DNA of 21,003 nt from Lactifluus volemus (GCA_022376515.1 WTXI01000506.1:1-21003); one strand, 5' to 3'. Positions 10,291-19,843 are shown, numbered from the stretch's first letter. Numbers and translations: made by a program. Notes: a model not told the origin generated them from the sequence alone.

Positions 10291-12690
10291 TCGATTACCC
10301 CATTTACTAAGAGGAGATGGAGGCTCTCAATTACTGGCGTGTTTACCAACGCCCCGACTTCAAAAATTGGCTCTACGCCATTACTTAGAACCGTTAGAAC
10401 GCACCTGTCTACATTTGATAGGCGCTACGACATGGTTGGCGTGGGAATGCAACATCACTTGATCGATTGATTGGGACGAATCTGATAGCGCAATGGATCC
10501 ACTAACCTATTTTAGTCACAGCTGGCTGTCGGAGATAAGCCACTGATATGTAGGGTTAGGTGTAAAAACTTTGTAGGCTTATTCTTAGGACGTGGTCAGG
10601 CCTTCCCAGGGTCAGTTTAACTCATGCATAACTTCACGGAGGACTTTGGGCGCTGGTCATAAGGTTCATCTGTCACTGGCATGTCGTGATTCGAGGAGGA
10701 GAGGCTCGAGATGATTCGTTATTTCTTCAATCATGCACATCCTGACGATGGTGGGCACGTCTTCCCCTATTAGTTGACTAGTGATGGGTAACTGCGCCCA
10801 ATCACGTCGCTCTTCGTCTACCAGCAGAATATCCGGTGATCGTGCAGTTCTACCCTACATATGCTGGGTGAACACGATGACTTCTTTACCTTGAATACGA
10901 GGTTCGCAATTTCCAGCTCGTTTTACTAGTAGGCGGCGCTAGCTGCTTCAAGTCTCTTGGGCAACGACTCTATTACGGGGAGGGCAACCATCCGATAGCC
11001 CCCGGGCCATCGTGTGTGGAATACCAGCCAGCTTGTAAGGGTCGACAAGTCTGTTGATAGGCTCCTCGCCAAATGGCTGCCTTTTCACCCATCCCGGTGG
11101 TGGAATCACACTCGCAGTGTATGTTCCCATGAGCTACCTATATAGTGTGAGATTAAGGCTTTCGAGGACCCTCTCGTTCTAGCAGTCCGCGAGGCTAGTA
11201 CTTGGAGATGTCTATTCACCATTGGCTCATCCCGATTTATACGTAAAAGGAACTATACGCCCAAGCCTAAGTTACCATAATATCGATTGGCCGCCCCAGC
11301 AAAACATCGTCTTCGCAACGGACCTCGACTCGCCTCACAGCAAACTTTTCGATTTCATCGCAGCCATCCTTGGCACATATGAACAATGTGCTATCCTGCC
11401 TCTCCATCACACCTGTACTGAGTATGCGTATAAACTGATCGTCAATGAATACCGGCTATCAAACGCTTGGACCCGAAGGAAAGCGAGTGGCTAACAACGG
11501 AAGGCGCCATGTGTGGCACAGCCAGCTATGGTACATAGGGTTCATGACTCAGGTCCTTGCGGAGACGGCGCTAGCTAACGACGAAGACAATAAGCAAGGT
11601 TTGGTCGAGACTCTGCGGTGGTTGGATCGTTGTCAGATTCGCGATAACTCGAGACACTTCGAGGTGTCAAATCGGCAACGAACGAAGGGCGCATGGCCGT
11701 TCAGTACGAACTGCAAGAATACACCATCGGCGATTGTACTGGTGAAGGGCTGAAGTCGGTTCTGTACTTGCAGAACGATGTCGAGTACGTCATCTGTTCA
11801 CATTGTCCATTAACAAGTCATGAGTCCAGAACAGCTTCATGGCGACTTTGGTTCCTGACGATTACTTGTTTGCTGAGACTGACACGCCGCTTTTATTGCA
11901 AAATCCCGAGATGGAGGACTCGGAAAATGCGAGCTACAAGCTGGTACCGGGCCCGACTGGCTCGAGTTGTTAGAGCCTGCCGAAGTCTTTGGTAAGTTCG
12001 TTCTCGTATCACTGCAGCCCTCGTTGAATTGAGCTATCCTAGCTACAGAGCGGAAGAGATTGGGTGGGTCATATCAACTGACGATCTGTTCACACCGACG
12101 CTCGAGCATAGTACTCTATTGATAAAAAAAATCGGCACGCCATAGCATTTGTGCATGCCATCGAGCAACCTGAAGGCGGTTGGGTGGACTCTTCGGTCAT
12201 TTACGCGACCATTTTCGCTCTGGAGAGTCTCACACTGGGAGAAACGTACGAGACAAGTGATTCGGCACGTCGAGCATGCGACTTCCTCGTGGGCAAGCGA
12301 AGGGAAAATGGCACCCGCGGTGAGAGGTACAAGGTACGCCACGTTTTGGGAAACTTATGAGACTGAAATTTTTGGGACAGACATGCGAGGCCTGCGTATG
12401 GATCACACTCAGGTCGTCCAAACATCTTGGGCAGTAATGGCTGCAAAGTACCCTCACCCAAAGCCGATTGCATAATTCGTCATGTCGCGCCAACTTACCA
12501 GTCCGTGGTCGGAGCCTTTCTTAGCGTAGCAACTATTTTTCAGGCCGGCTGATGGACACAAGAGGCCATTGAAGGGATTTTCAACAGGACTTGCGCGATC
12601 TTATACCCAAACTTCAAGTTACGTTTACTATGCGGATGCTCCAAAAGGTGCAAAAGTACCTGGAAGAGAGTGGCACCCTCTCAGGGTAGA
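10290..12690 (+). pseudogene. ERG7: Lanosterol synthase (oxidosqualene cyclase, ERG7) pseudogene 1, nearly full length, multiply frameshifted
   Basis: Lanosterol synthase cyclises 2,3-oxidosqualene to lanosterol in the ER membrane. Here only its decayed sequence remains, in order and shifting between frames. A weak N-terminal trace lies near 10305-10350 (EEMEALNYW). Then come EERLEMIRYFFNHAHPDDGG (10695-10755), EGNHPIAPGP (about 10978-11007), VPMSYLY (11123-11143), LVLAVRE, SPHSKLFDFIAAILGTYE (about 11330-11385), NTGYQTLGP, ETLRWLDRCQIRDN, RTKGAWPFST, the catalytic-type IGDCTGEGLKSVLYL with DCTGE at 11732-11746, ASYKLVPGP, LLEPAEVFG, QPEGGW, GETYETSDSARRACDFLV (about 12238-12291), TQVVQTSWAVMA (about 12410-12443) and EAIEGIFNRTCA (from 12562) to about 12670. 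A relic intron is still bounded by gtaagt..tag at 11992-12042. There are stops (for example after TGMS near 10690) and at least eight frameshifts, and roughly 100 nt are missing after NTGYQTLGP. The length matches a whole ERG7 of about 730 residues plus introns. Confidence 0.85.
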
Positions 12691-12699
12691 CTAGCTTGG

Positions 12700-13160
12700 G
12701 GTTGTCGAGGCCATATCTAAATAGAACGCCATCTAAGAATAATACTGAGCTGAGCCGATGTTCCGACTTTCAGCTGTTAGTAGGCGTGTGACAATCCTCT
12801 CGGCCATTACCAAATCATCGATCACCTATCGTTGTACAGGCCCCCTCCTGGTTGGATGACAGCAACAAAGCGCTCACCACCCTTCCGCTGGCATGTAAGT
12901 GCCTGTTGTCGCTTGGCTACGAAACCCATGTATTTGACCTTGTATCCAAACCGCTTATCCTGTTAGTTACTATGTCGGCTCATTTCTAGGAATAGCGACC
13001 CGTGTTCCTAGGGAGTCTAGACATGGGCCCTAAGAAAAAGTTACAGTGAATGGAAGGGTCCAGGATCTAACCGGTGCACCAGTGGACATTTACCATCCAC
13101 TGGCATCTCGTGCGTCAACACCATCCTCTCTTTTCGGCACTCCAACTCTCCATCTTTCCC
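12700..13160. other. Non-coding stretch with a segment shared with the inverted ERG7 relic
   Basis: No gene recognised. The segment about 12928-13000 (core words tgtatttgac, aaccgcttatcctgtt, tagcgacc) matches the reverse complement of about 16664-16745 next to the second ERG7 relic. The homology between the two relics thus reaches beyond, or was rearranged relative to, the coding part. The rest shows no domain resemblance. Confidence 0.5.
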
Positions 13161-13169
13161 GCGTCACTC

Positions 13170-13430
13170 CGTGTAAAAATATTGATAGGAACATAGGAAT
13201 TGCACCCATATTTTGGGTTCAGCTCACGGTCGCGGTGTCTCCCACTGGTCAACTCCTGTGTCAGTCGGCTACGTTGTCCCAACATACCTTTGTCATGACG
13301 AAACCTGTGACTCCCACCGCGGCTATACCCTCGATCTTCGCATTGATCGATCCCACCCGAAATTGATGTTCTTTGTTGAATTAGACGCGCCACCGGTGGG
13401 TGATGACGTTTGATCCAAGGACGGAGCATC
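13170..13430 (-). pseudogene. Possible GH16 glycoside hydrolase / transglycosidase fragment (relic)
   Basis: Reading the minus strand downward from about 13400, the frames give TGGASNSTKNINF, then after a small frameshift GSINAKIEGIAAVGVTGFV up to a plausible splice donor gtatgt at 13287. After a short gap comes an EIDWE-like remnant (gag..ttgaccagtgggag, about 13239-13255). The order (beta strand, GSINAKIE, GVTGFV, then the acidic E-D-E loop) is that of fungal cell-wall GH16 enzymes (CRH/transglycosylase type), where the acidic loop is catalytic. Only about 80 residues are traceable and the frame is broken in at least two places. It could instead be another beta-sandwich protein, so the family call is tentative. 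Confidence 0.4.
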
Positions 13431-13836
13431 AACCTACCTAGAACTCCAAATGGGCATAGACGTCCCTTGCTAGCTTCAAGATAGTACTGTACGCAGGTTT
13501 TCCTGACGCTCGCTCGCACATGAGCAGTACCCCATATCATTCCAATTTCAGGAAAACTGATTTCCGCAGCGACCGAGCAGTGCAAAATTTTCGATTAAGT
13601 GCCACGAGGCCCGAACACCTCGTGGAGTTAAATTTGTGATCGAACGTGATCATATTCAAATTGTAGAGTATTAGCCGAGATCAATTACTTATCATAGAAT
13701 CTATATTTATTGGTATCATAATCACTTACGGTAAACTGCCCAGCATCGGCAACGGTCGTCAAGCTTGTATAGTAACTATATTCCCTCTTTTTTTCTTTTG
13801 AAACCTTCGAAATACATCCGAATGCATCCGGCACCG

Positions 13837-13843
13837 TATAAAT
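13837..13843 (+). promoter_or_regulatory. TATA box of the RlpA-like gene
   Basis: TATAAAT inside gcaccgtataaattttg, followed by a pyrimidine-rich (C/T) leader up to the ATG at 13992. A TATA box plus CT-rich leader is a common arrangement in strongly expressed fungal genes. The corresponding position upstream of the decayed duplicate (about 19187) keeps the ggcaccg context but has lost the TATA word. Confidence 0.6.
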
Positions 13844-13991
13844 TTTGTCCTTGTCCCCTTCTTTCGTTTCTCTCATCTCCCACCTTCCTTCTTCCTGCCT
13901 TTCTTGCCCGCGACGTTCACTCGTCTCTCCTCCCGTTCTCTTCTCAACTCCTATCCCTCTACATCCCACTCTTTCTCCACTCTCTCTTACG

Positions 13992-15021
13992 ATGTTCCGC
14001 ATTTTTGCCATCTCTCTTTTCGCTCTTGCCGTCGTCTCTACGGTCTCCGCTCTCGTTATTCCACGCGGTTACAAACAAGATTCTGATATTCTCGAGGTTC
14101 GTCCATCATTCATAGTTTTGAATCGTCTTTCCGAACGTTTCTTGCAGGATTACAATGTATACCACTGGCGGTATCTCCACCTAGACTGCGAGAGTCAACA
14201 TGGCACCCCATTCTTTCAACAGTGCTGCCACCCTCGCTTGGTACGTCATTCACTGCCATTAAACCTCTATTCCCCACTCACATACAATTCAGAAAAGTCA
14301 GGCGAACGACCCCCTTCCTAAATCCTGCGTCCCGCCCACCTCTCTGGATGAGGACTGCGACGATGATGGCGACTCTCATGTCCCTGCTACGCTTCCTAGT
14401 AGCTCCGAAATCCCTTCATCTTCATCTACCCCCACGCATACGACCCCCTTCCCCGACAACCACGCAGATACCAGTCCTGCAGTTGTCACTACTCCTACTC
14501 CTACTCCTAGCCACACGAACCCCCCTTCTAACGTTCACAAGCAAATTGAGGTCAATCCTGCTCCTACCACAACCACGCAGTCGCCATCGCCGTCGCCTTC
14601 CCCCGCTTCCGCTGCTAAAAGTCAAGTCTTCACTGGCGTGTATGTGCTCTCGATTATGTTCTCCTCAATCACTAATCATTTTTTACTAGGGCTACTTACT
14701 ATTATCAGAAGGGTGTTGCAGGCGCTTGTGGTACGGTGCACAGTGACAACGATTTAATTTGTGCCTTAGGTGTGTTTCTTGTCGGTCTTCTTCATCTTAA
14801 ACCCACTCTTCGTCCAAGATACAACTATGTATGCGGGTGGAGTCCATTGTGGGCAACAACTGAAGATCACTGCCAGCGATGGAAAAAGTGTCGTTGTGAC
14901 CGTCGCGGATGATTGCCCTACTTGTGGATCACCAACTGACATTGACCTGTCTGAGGCTGCTTTCAAAATGCTCGCTCCCTTGCCACAGGGCGTTGTTAAC
15001 ATGCATTGGGAATTCCTGTGA
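13992..15021 (+). CDS. Secreted RlpA-like (double-psi beta-barrel / barwin-like) protein, 5 exons
   Basis: Predicted small extracellular protein with a C-terminal double-psi beta-barrel of the RlpA/barwin/expansin superfamily. Exons are 13992-14096, 14148-14240, 14293-14639, 14690-14769 and 14819-15021, with 49-52 nt introns. They total 828 nt (275 residues) with all phases closing. Residues 1-21 are a signal peptide (MFRIFAISLFALAVVSTVSA). A short module DCESQHGTPFFQQCCHPRL follows, then a Ser/Thr/Pro-rich linker (about 75-180). The DPBB starts at ATYYYQKGVAGACG (near 183) and holds VVVTVADDCPTCG and a terminal HWEF. Cysteines are spaced as in fungal relatives. Some Rhizoctonia RlpA-like proteins have been reported as plant-interaction effectors; that role here is inference. 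A decayed paralogue lies 5.3 kb downstream. The start is supported by the signal peptide. Confidence 0.88.
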
Positions 15022-15090
15022 CAAGCGATACACTCACCTACCATTTCACGTCTTCTTCCAGTTTCTCCGATTTATCTATCCTTGTTCTGT

Positions 15091-15103
15091 GGGGCCGTGC
15101 CCC
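15091..15103 (+). terminator. Conserved 3'-UTR hairpin of the RlpA-like gene
   Basis: A perfect 5-bp inverted repeat GGGGC-CGT-GCCCC lies 70 nt after the stop codon, within a block (ttctgtggggccgtgcccc) that is identical in the decayed duplicate at 19916-19928. It may be a transcript 3'-end or stability element. Eukaryotic terminators are not simple hairpins, so the type is the nearest available label. Confidence 0.4.
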
Positions 15104-15470
15104 TTTCGGTGTAGAGGGTGCACTTGTTGTGAGTTGACGAGCTTTTGATAAGGGACTAACGACCCTGGTGGTGATGATTCCCCTACACGATCCCATCACT
15201 CCCTGGTGCGCCTTGCTCTACGTTCCTTCACTTGTTATAGCTGGTCTGGTTTTTATTCATTCATTATACTGCAATCGCGTGTGTAGAGTTCATGTTTGTC
15301 AGCCAGCTTAGTACATTCAAGTAATGTGTAGCTGTGCATGTGATCAAACAGTGGGCAACCCGACAACAAGACCTTGAACAAGACGTTTGTTCTGGAGTTT
15401 CTGTTTTTCAGTACCAGGGAAAATGCTGACACTCTGAGAAGCAGAACGATTGTAGTTTTGGTAGAATGGT
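15104..15470. other. 3' flank of RlpA-like gene, no gene
   Basis: Contains the remainder of the duplicated block (to about 15275, alignable with 19930-20075), then unrelated AT-moderate DNA with no supported reading frame. Confidence 0.5.
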
Positions 15471-15772
15471 CAGGTCAGGTACATAGAATGTACAAAGTGA
15501 CCGAGTGAGACGTGCAAGAACGAAATTTGTTTTAATACATCGACACTTTTTTGCGTGCCACCACAGGAATATCGTGCCTCCTTCATGGATAGGCTGGCAG
15601 AGGGTGGAGCAGCCACCACAGGCTTAGGTGCATGCAGCACGATTAGGGTCCCGATGTTCATGTTAGCATACAGTAAAACTGCTTTTTTTTTTCCAAGAAT
15701 GGTGGTGCCTGAAAGTTGCTTCTCGTACTGTTCAGGTACAATTAGTTCACGATCGGTGTCTAGCGTTTGAAA

Positions 15773-16169
15773 TCATACAGTCCCTCCCGCAAGTTTTGTT
15801 TCAGTGATGTCCTTGCTGGCTCGCTTGCAGGGCATATTTTGGGGTAGTTCACCCCGTGAAATCATCGGGACAGCGGTCGGTTTCTGTTTGACGATGAGGG
15901 CCTCTTTTTTTTTCTTTTTTACATTACCTGGTTCTGCTTTGGGAAGATTAGTACTAACCATCTTCATCCCCCTCCGACGTCACCGCAGTTTCCTCGGTTT
16001 CCTCGGTTTTAACAGACGCGACACTTCGATTGTCAATTTCATGAGAGTGAGAGACATCTTCACACAAGGAAAGGATTCGTTTCACGCATTCATATATGCA
16101 AGCGACACTGCCCTGATAATGTAGCGGATCAAACTCGTCATTTTCGCTGCCAATCTGTCGCTCCGACAT
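15773..16169 (-). CDS. Hypothetical acidic/lysine-rich protein, possible ultra-short intron or frameshift
   Basis: Not recognised. An ATG in good context (ggcATGtcg) at 16169 opens MSERQIGSENDEFDPLHYQG and ends in an acidic stretch (EETEETAVTSEGDED). The frame then hits a stop at 15954-15956. Skipping 15934-15958, which reads gttagt..tactaat..cag, rejoins a lysine-rich frame (EPGNVKKKKKEALIVKQ) ending at 15773, for 123 residues. The acidic-then-basic composition suggests a nuclear or chromatin-associated protein, but nothing identifies it. The skipped 25 nt is far shorter than the 47-66 nt introns elsewhere in the window. A frameshifted relic or a partly deleted intron is equally possible. 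Confidence 0.35.
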
Positions 16170-16650
16170 GCCACCGTTGAGGGATTACATGTACGAAATT
16201 GCCAATTCCGAAAAAGGAGAACGAGAACGAGCGATTAATTGCCATCGGGAAAACATATACCCACCCCCCAGCCCGATATAGCTTTCCGAAAAGATCCATT
16301 CATGGCAGAAACAAACTGATCGGAAACACTTGAAATGGAACTGCGTGGATTTAATTCGTCGTAAATTGGCGCACTTTCCATCGCTCCATCTGACGGTCTC
16401 TTCCCCTCAAAAGAGGAGGATGTGGAAACCCGAGTCCCAACACAGCCTCGTTATCAGCCCTATGATTCGGATGAGTTCGAACCTATTATCCCCCCTTGAC
16501 CCTCCTTCCAATAGGCATGTCTTTGGCCAACTGGCCAAGAAAGAGCTTGGGATCGACAACTCAGCCGTACTTGGGTTATTACTGTAATGTAGTCGGGCGT
16601 GCGTGCTATTCCAAATTTCACGACTTGTCTCTGTACTCACACCCAGAATC
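16170..16650. other. Stretch with no confident gene
   Basis: On the plus strand, about 16397-16497 gives a coding-looking frame (SDGLFPSKEEDVETR, then YDSDEFEPIIPP and a stop) with no start and no recognised family. It may be the tail of another relic. Nothing else is supported. Confidence 0.35.
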
Positions 16651-16789
16651 TTAGCGCCCTTGCCTTGGCTTCCTGGTCGCTGTTCCTAACGCGAGTCCGA
16701 GTCGACGTAGTACCCAAACAGGATAAGCGGTTTAAACAGTGTCAAATACAAGCTTTCCCTATTCGATTCAGTGAGAGTTGGAGCGATGC

Positions 16790-17517
16790 GGGAGAACGAA
16801 TATTGCCAAAGACCTTGGCAGGATTCAATAACTCGAACCAACCCAGACCCCTTACCAGCTAGCTTTCATATCCTCGTGATTTCGTGATGATTAACCGCAT
16901 TGAGCAAGCAATTGTCAGAAACCGAGATCGACATGGACCTGTTCCAGTCTCATGACTTGTTAAATGACAATCCAAACAGACGACTTACTCGACTTCGTTC
17001 CGCAAGTACAGAACCGACTTCAGGCAAGTACAATCGCTGACTGCCAAGTTTATCCTTGCTACTTCGTACAGTACCGAACGGCCGTTCGGAGCCGATTTGA
17101 CGCCCCGAAGTGTTTCAGGTTATCGCGAATCTGACAACGGTCCAATGGCCGTAAAGCCTCGGTCAAACCTTGCTTATTCTCTTCGTCACTAGCCGGCACA
17201 GTCTCTACCAGAGCCTGAGTGATGAACCTTTCATCCCACAACCGGCTGACGTTCGTCCCACATAAAGTTATGTCGCTTCTCGTCGTGCTGTTTGTAAGCA
17301 TCGCTTTCGGAACCTTCAACATGGAAGCGCGCAACCGACTTCATCATCTTGGAAATGCGTTGATAGCCAGTATGCTCGTTTTCATAGCCGACGGGTACTC
17401 CGTACCGGCGTGACGGGGCTGCGACGAAATCGAAAAGCTTGCGGTGAAGTGAGTTGCGGAGACGTTGCTTCGCTGGGCCGGCCATTCGATAGTATGTTAG
17501 GTTTGGGCGTATTCATG
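16790..17517 (-). pseudogene. ERG7: Lanosterol synthase (ERG7) pseudogene 2, partial and inverted relative to pseudogene 1
   Basis: Reading downward: PAQR-like remnant, HRKLFDFVAA (about 17440), HTGYQ, SKMMKSVARFHVEGSESDAY (17294-17353), frameshift, CGTNVSRLWDERFITQALVE (from 17262), CQIRDNLKHF (17107-17136), SDCT with GEG missing before LKSVLYL (gat-tgt-act at 17027-17035), then WFELLNPAKVFG (about 16804-16845). It retains the SKMMKSVARFHVEGSESDAY segment that pseudogene 1 has lost, and lacks both termini. Non-coding parts also match pseudogene 1: atacgcccaa(g/a)cctaa upstream of the WPAQ remnant, the aacaagtcatgag intron segment, and the intron after VFG. The two are therefore copies of one genomic locus, not of an mRNA. 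Confidence 0.85.
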
Positions 17518-17589
17518 CTTCTGAAAGAGGACGAACGAAGCAAGTTCGTCGTGGGCCGGATTCTACCGGAACTGGGAGCCGTAAGCAGA

Positions 17590-17715
17590 ACTCGAGCACA
17601 GGACAGAAGAGCTAGCGGAGGCAGACGAAAGGAGGAAAGAATGTCGTGTTTGCTGCCGAGGGGAGAGGAAAGAGTGGATGCCGTGGGGCTGCACGGGACT
17701 GATGTGGAAGAGAAT
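17590..17715 (+). pseudogene. Possible RING-finger-like relic
   Basis: One plus-strand frame reads ELEHRTEELAEADERRKECR followed by VCCRGERKEWMPWGC. This is a short coiled-coil-like acidic/basic stretch leading into a CxxC...C arrangement reminiscent of C3HC4 RING fingers of the ERRKCRVC type. The histidine and distal cysteines are not clear, and the frame does not continue convincingly. It may be coincidence. Confidence 0.22.
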
Positions 17716-17719
17716 TAGT

Positions 17720-18830
17720 GTGGGCGGAGGCCGGCCGCGAAGCCAATGAGGGTGACGCATGCTGCTTCTACAGCCGCTGCGGCTGCCGTACTATGCGAGT
17801 CCACGACTGATGATATGGCGAGCCTTGTTACAGTCGTCTTTCAACCTTTTAACCGTGAAGCACTCACCCGTCTCGCGTAACTTGGCCTTCATCACCGTGA
17901 CGGTGGCAAAAATGCCGCGACCAGGTTCGTGGGTCATGTCGTCGTATGCGTGTATGCCTGTCTACTCATGCGAGGCTAGTAGATGTATCGGTAGTGTTTT
18001 TGTGCGGCACAGGTGGGCCGAACGCGATCTTTGTCGCCGTCCCGCAGTAGGTGCGATTGGCCCTTTGGCACGCACGCCCGTTGATTTGTGTGTTTTTTTC
18101 GGTTCGTGTTTGTGCAGTAGCTATCACCGAGGTCAAATCGAACAATCAACGTTTAGGGTTTACATACCTAAGTTCCGTTCGATGAGTGGCCATGTACGAC
18201 CCTGACGACTGAGACAAATCGATCTTCTCTCCCATTCCATATAATCTCACAATGGTGATAACTTATCCAAAAAGACAAAATAGCAGCCATTAGCCACTGG
18301 CAAAGTATTGGTGAAGGTGGAACGGAGGAACTTGAACTACGTACCAAGTCGCGTCCCTGTCAGTTCGACACTGTTGTACGGCCCGGGGACGCATTGAGAA
18401 AGTCGATCCAACGCAGATGAGACAGGGGGCAACCACAACAACAGAAAAGCAAGCTGGAAGCGGCATTGCAGCAGCATGGAGGGACAGTGAGCCAGACGAC
18501 TATCAAGATGGTAGGAGGCGATGAGGGACAGCCTGAGGGCAGCGGGGACGGAATAATGAGGAAGTGATGGTGGCGGCAACGGGCCAAGACAAGTGCCTGG
18601 AGGAGTTGGCAGCGACCCCGGTGGCGGTGGCAGTGATGAGGGGGCTGTGGCAGAGCAGCTAGGGTGTCAAGGTCAACTAGGCACCATGAGATGACATGGC
18701 CAGTTTGAGGGCAGGGATGTGTTTGATTTGAATTCTAATAGTTATTGCCCATGTGTCGTACCTTGGAAAGTACGGCTTGTAACTGGGTGTAGGGAGAGGC
18801 ACTTGGGGTGCTTGTAGCTTTTGATCATTA
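17720..18830. other. Gene-poor stretch
   Basis: No supported gene. Around 17756-17880 a frame gives an alanine run followed by DDMASLVTVVFQPFNREAL and a stop, which looks coding but has no recognised family. From about 18400 to 18660 the plus strand is G-rich with ggtggcggtggc-like words, and no frame runs far. No terminal repeats or target-site duplications were seen. Confidence 0.4.
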
Positions 18831-19020
18831 AACAAAAAAAAGTGAGATGAGACATCGCACCGAAGACCATGTACAGGCTATGGTACAGGAGAAAAAGCAG
18901 GAGAAAGACAGCAGAAGCAAAGGGACAGAAGAGTTACACCAAGGAGAAGAAAGAAAGAAGCATAGAAAATCAGAAATAGTACAGGCAGGAGATACAAGCA
19001 GTGAAGTAGTGTGCACATAG
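18830..19020 (+). repeat. Strongly purine-rich (A/G) strand-asymmetric tract
   Basis: About 190 nt in which the plus strand is dominated by A and G, with recurrent agaaag, caggag and gtacagg words (for example gtacaggctatggtacagg). It lies between the G-rich stretch and the decayed RlpA duplicate. It has no coding sense on the plus strand, and the minus-strand frame is a low-complexity Ser/Leu artefact. It could be the remnant of a retroelement untranslated region or simply low-complexity DNA. Confidence 0.45.
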
Positions 19021-19332
19021 ATACAAGGTGATACAAGAAGCAGAGCATCGGAGACAATAGCGTGGTAGAGTATCAGAGAAAAGCCCCTTATTACTAGAGA
19101 GTTTTCTGTCCAGAAAGGGGCATCAATGATCCGTAATCAGCTGCTTTAGATCGAGCAATAAATCTGAAGGACTACTACAATTCGGCACCGCATCTGGTAC
19201 TGGATATGTGCTATCCTTGTCCCCTCCGTACACTGTATACTTGCGAGCTCGTATCTAAATCACTCATTCTTACCCTTGGCATTCACTCGTCTTACCTTCC
19301 GTTCTCCACTCCTTTCTCCGCTCTCTCTTACA

Positions 19333-19843
19333 ATGTTCCGCATTTTGCCATCCCCTCACGCCTCATTGTGATCTCAGTCTCTTGAGGAGAACTTCGAGGA
19401 TGGTGGTGATTATTATGTCCCTCTATCTACCACGCTTCCTAGTAGCTCCGAAATCCCTTCGTCGACAACCATGCCGCTCCTCGCTTCCCTTGCTGACTGT
19501 CCAGCCTACGGTGGCGAGTTATGGCACTCTCGTCAATTCAATCACTAACCGCACTAGGGCTACTCTCTATCATCCGGACGCTTGTGGTCAGGTGCTGTGT
19601 ATTGTCTATCATCTTCAGCTAAAAACCCACTTTGTCTAGCTCCAGCCTTCCATGACGATGGAGACTATTGTGGCCTCCAAGTGAATATCACTGCCGACAA
19701 CGGAAGATCTGTCGTTGTGACCGTCGCAGGTGAATGCCCCGGTTGTGACGCCTTCAAAATAGATTTGTCTGTCGCCGCTACTTTTGAAGTGCTCGAACCC
19801 CTTCCTGTTGGGCGTCGTTCCCATCATTTGGAAATTCGTGTGA
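19333..19843 (+). pseudogene. Decayed duplicate of the RlpA-like gene
   Basis: Clear copy of 13992-15021. The leader (ctctctcttacaatgttccg), start codon, linker block cttcctagtagctccgaaat and DPBB domain are all alignable. A deletion joins the early signal-peptide region directly to the middle of the linker exon, removing the CCHP module. The signal peptide is frameshifted (one t lost in the run after MFRI). About 35 nt around the fourth exon's end are gone with the splice donor. An extra G at 19810-19812 shifts the last ten codons; downstream of it, another frame still spells VVPIIWKFV and a stop at 19841-19843. The core VVVTVAGECPGCDAFKIDLS is intact, which implies fairly recent loss or a once-selected second copy. 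Confidence 0.8.

Noticed and set aside
10121..10462. 113-codon open frame upstream of the ERG7 relic
   Set aside because: No family resemblance; its right part overlaps the probable degenerate N-terminus of the ERG7 relic in another frame.
13115..13585. Single 156-codon minus-strand frame as an intact gene
   Set aside because: The recognisable GH16-like signal lies in different frames from this one, so the long frame itself is probably chance.
13685..14115. Open frames on both strands in the CT-rich leader
   Set aside because: Low-complexity pyrimidine tract upstream of a signal-peptide start; the frames have Arg/Glu or Ser/Leu bias only.
14222..14689. 155-codon plus-strand frame rich in Pro, Leu and Arg
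   Set aside because: It is the out-of-frame reading of the Ser/Thr/Pro linker exon of the RlpA-like gene.
18337..19016. Minus-strand frames rich in Ser, Leu, Pro and Cys with apparent membrane character
   Set aside because: They mirror the purine-rich plus strand; the hydrophobicity is a composition artefact.
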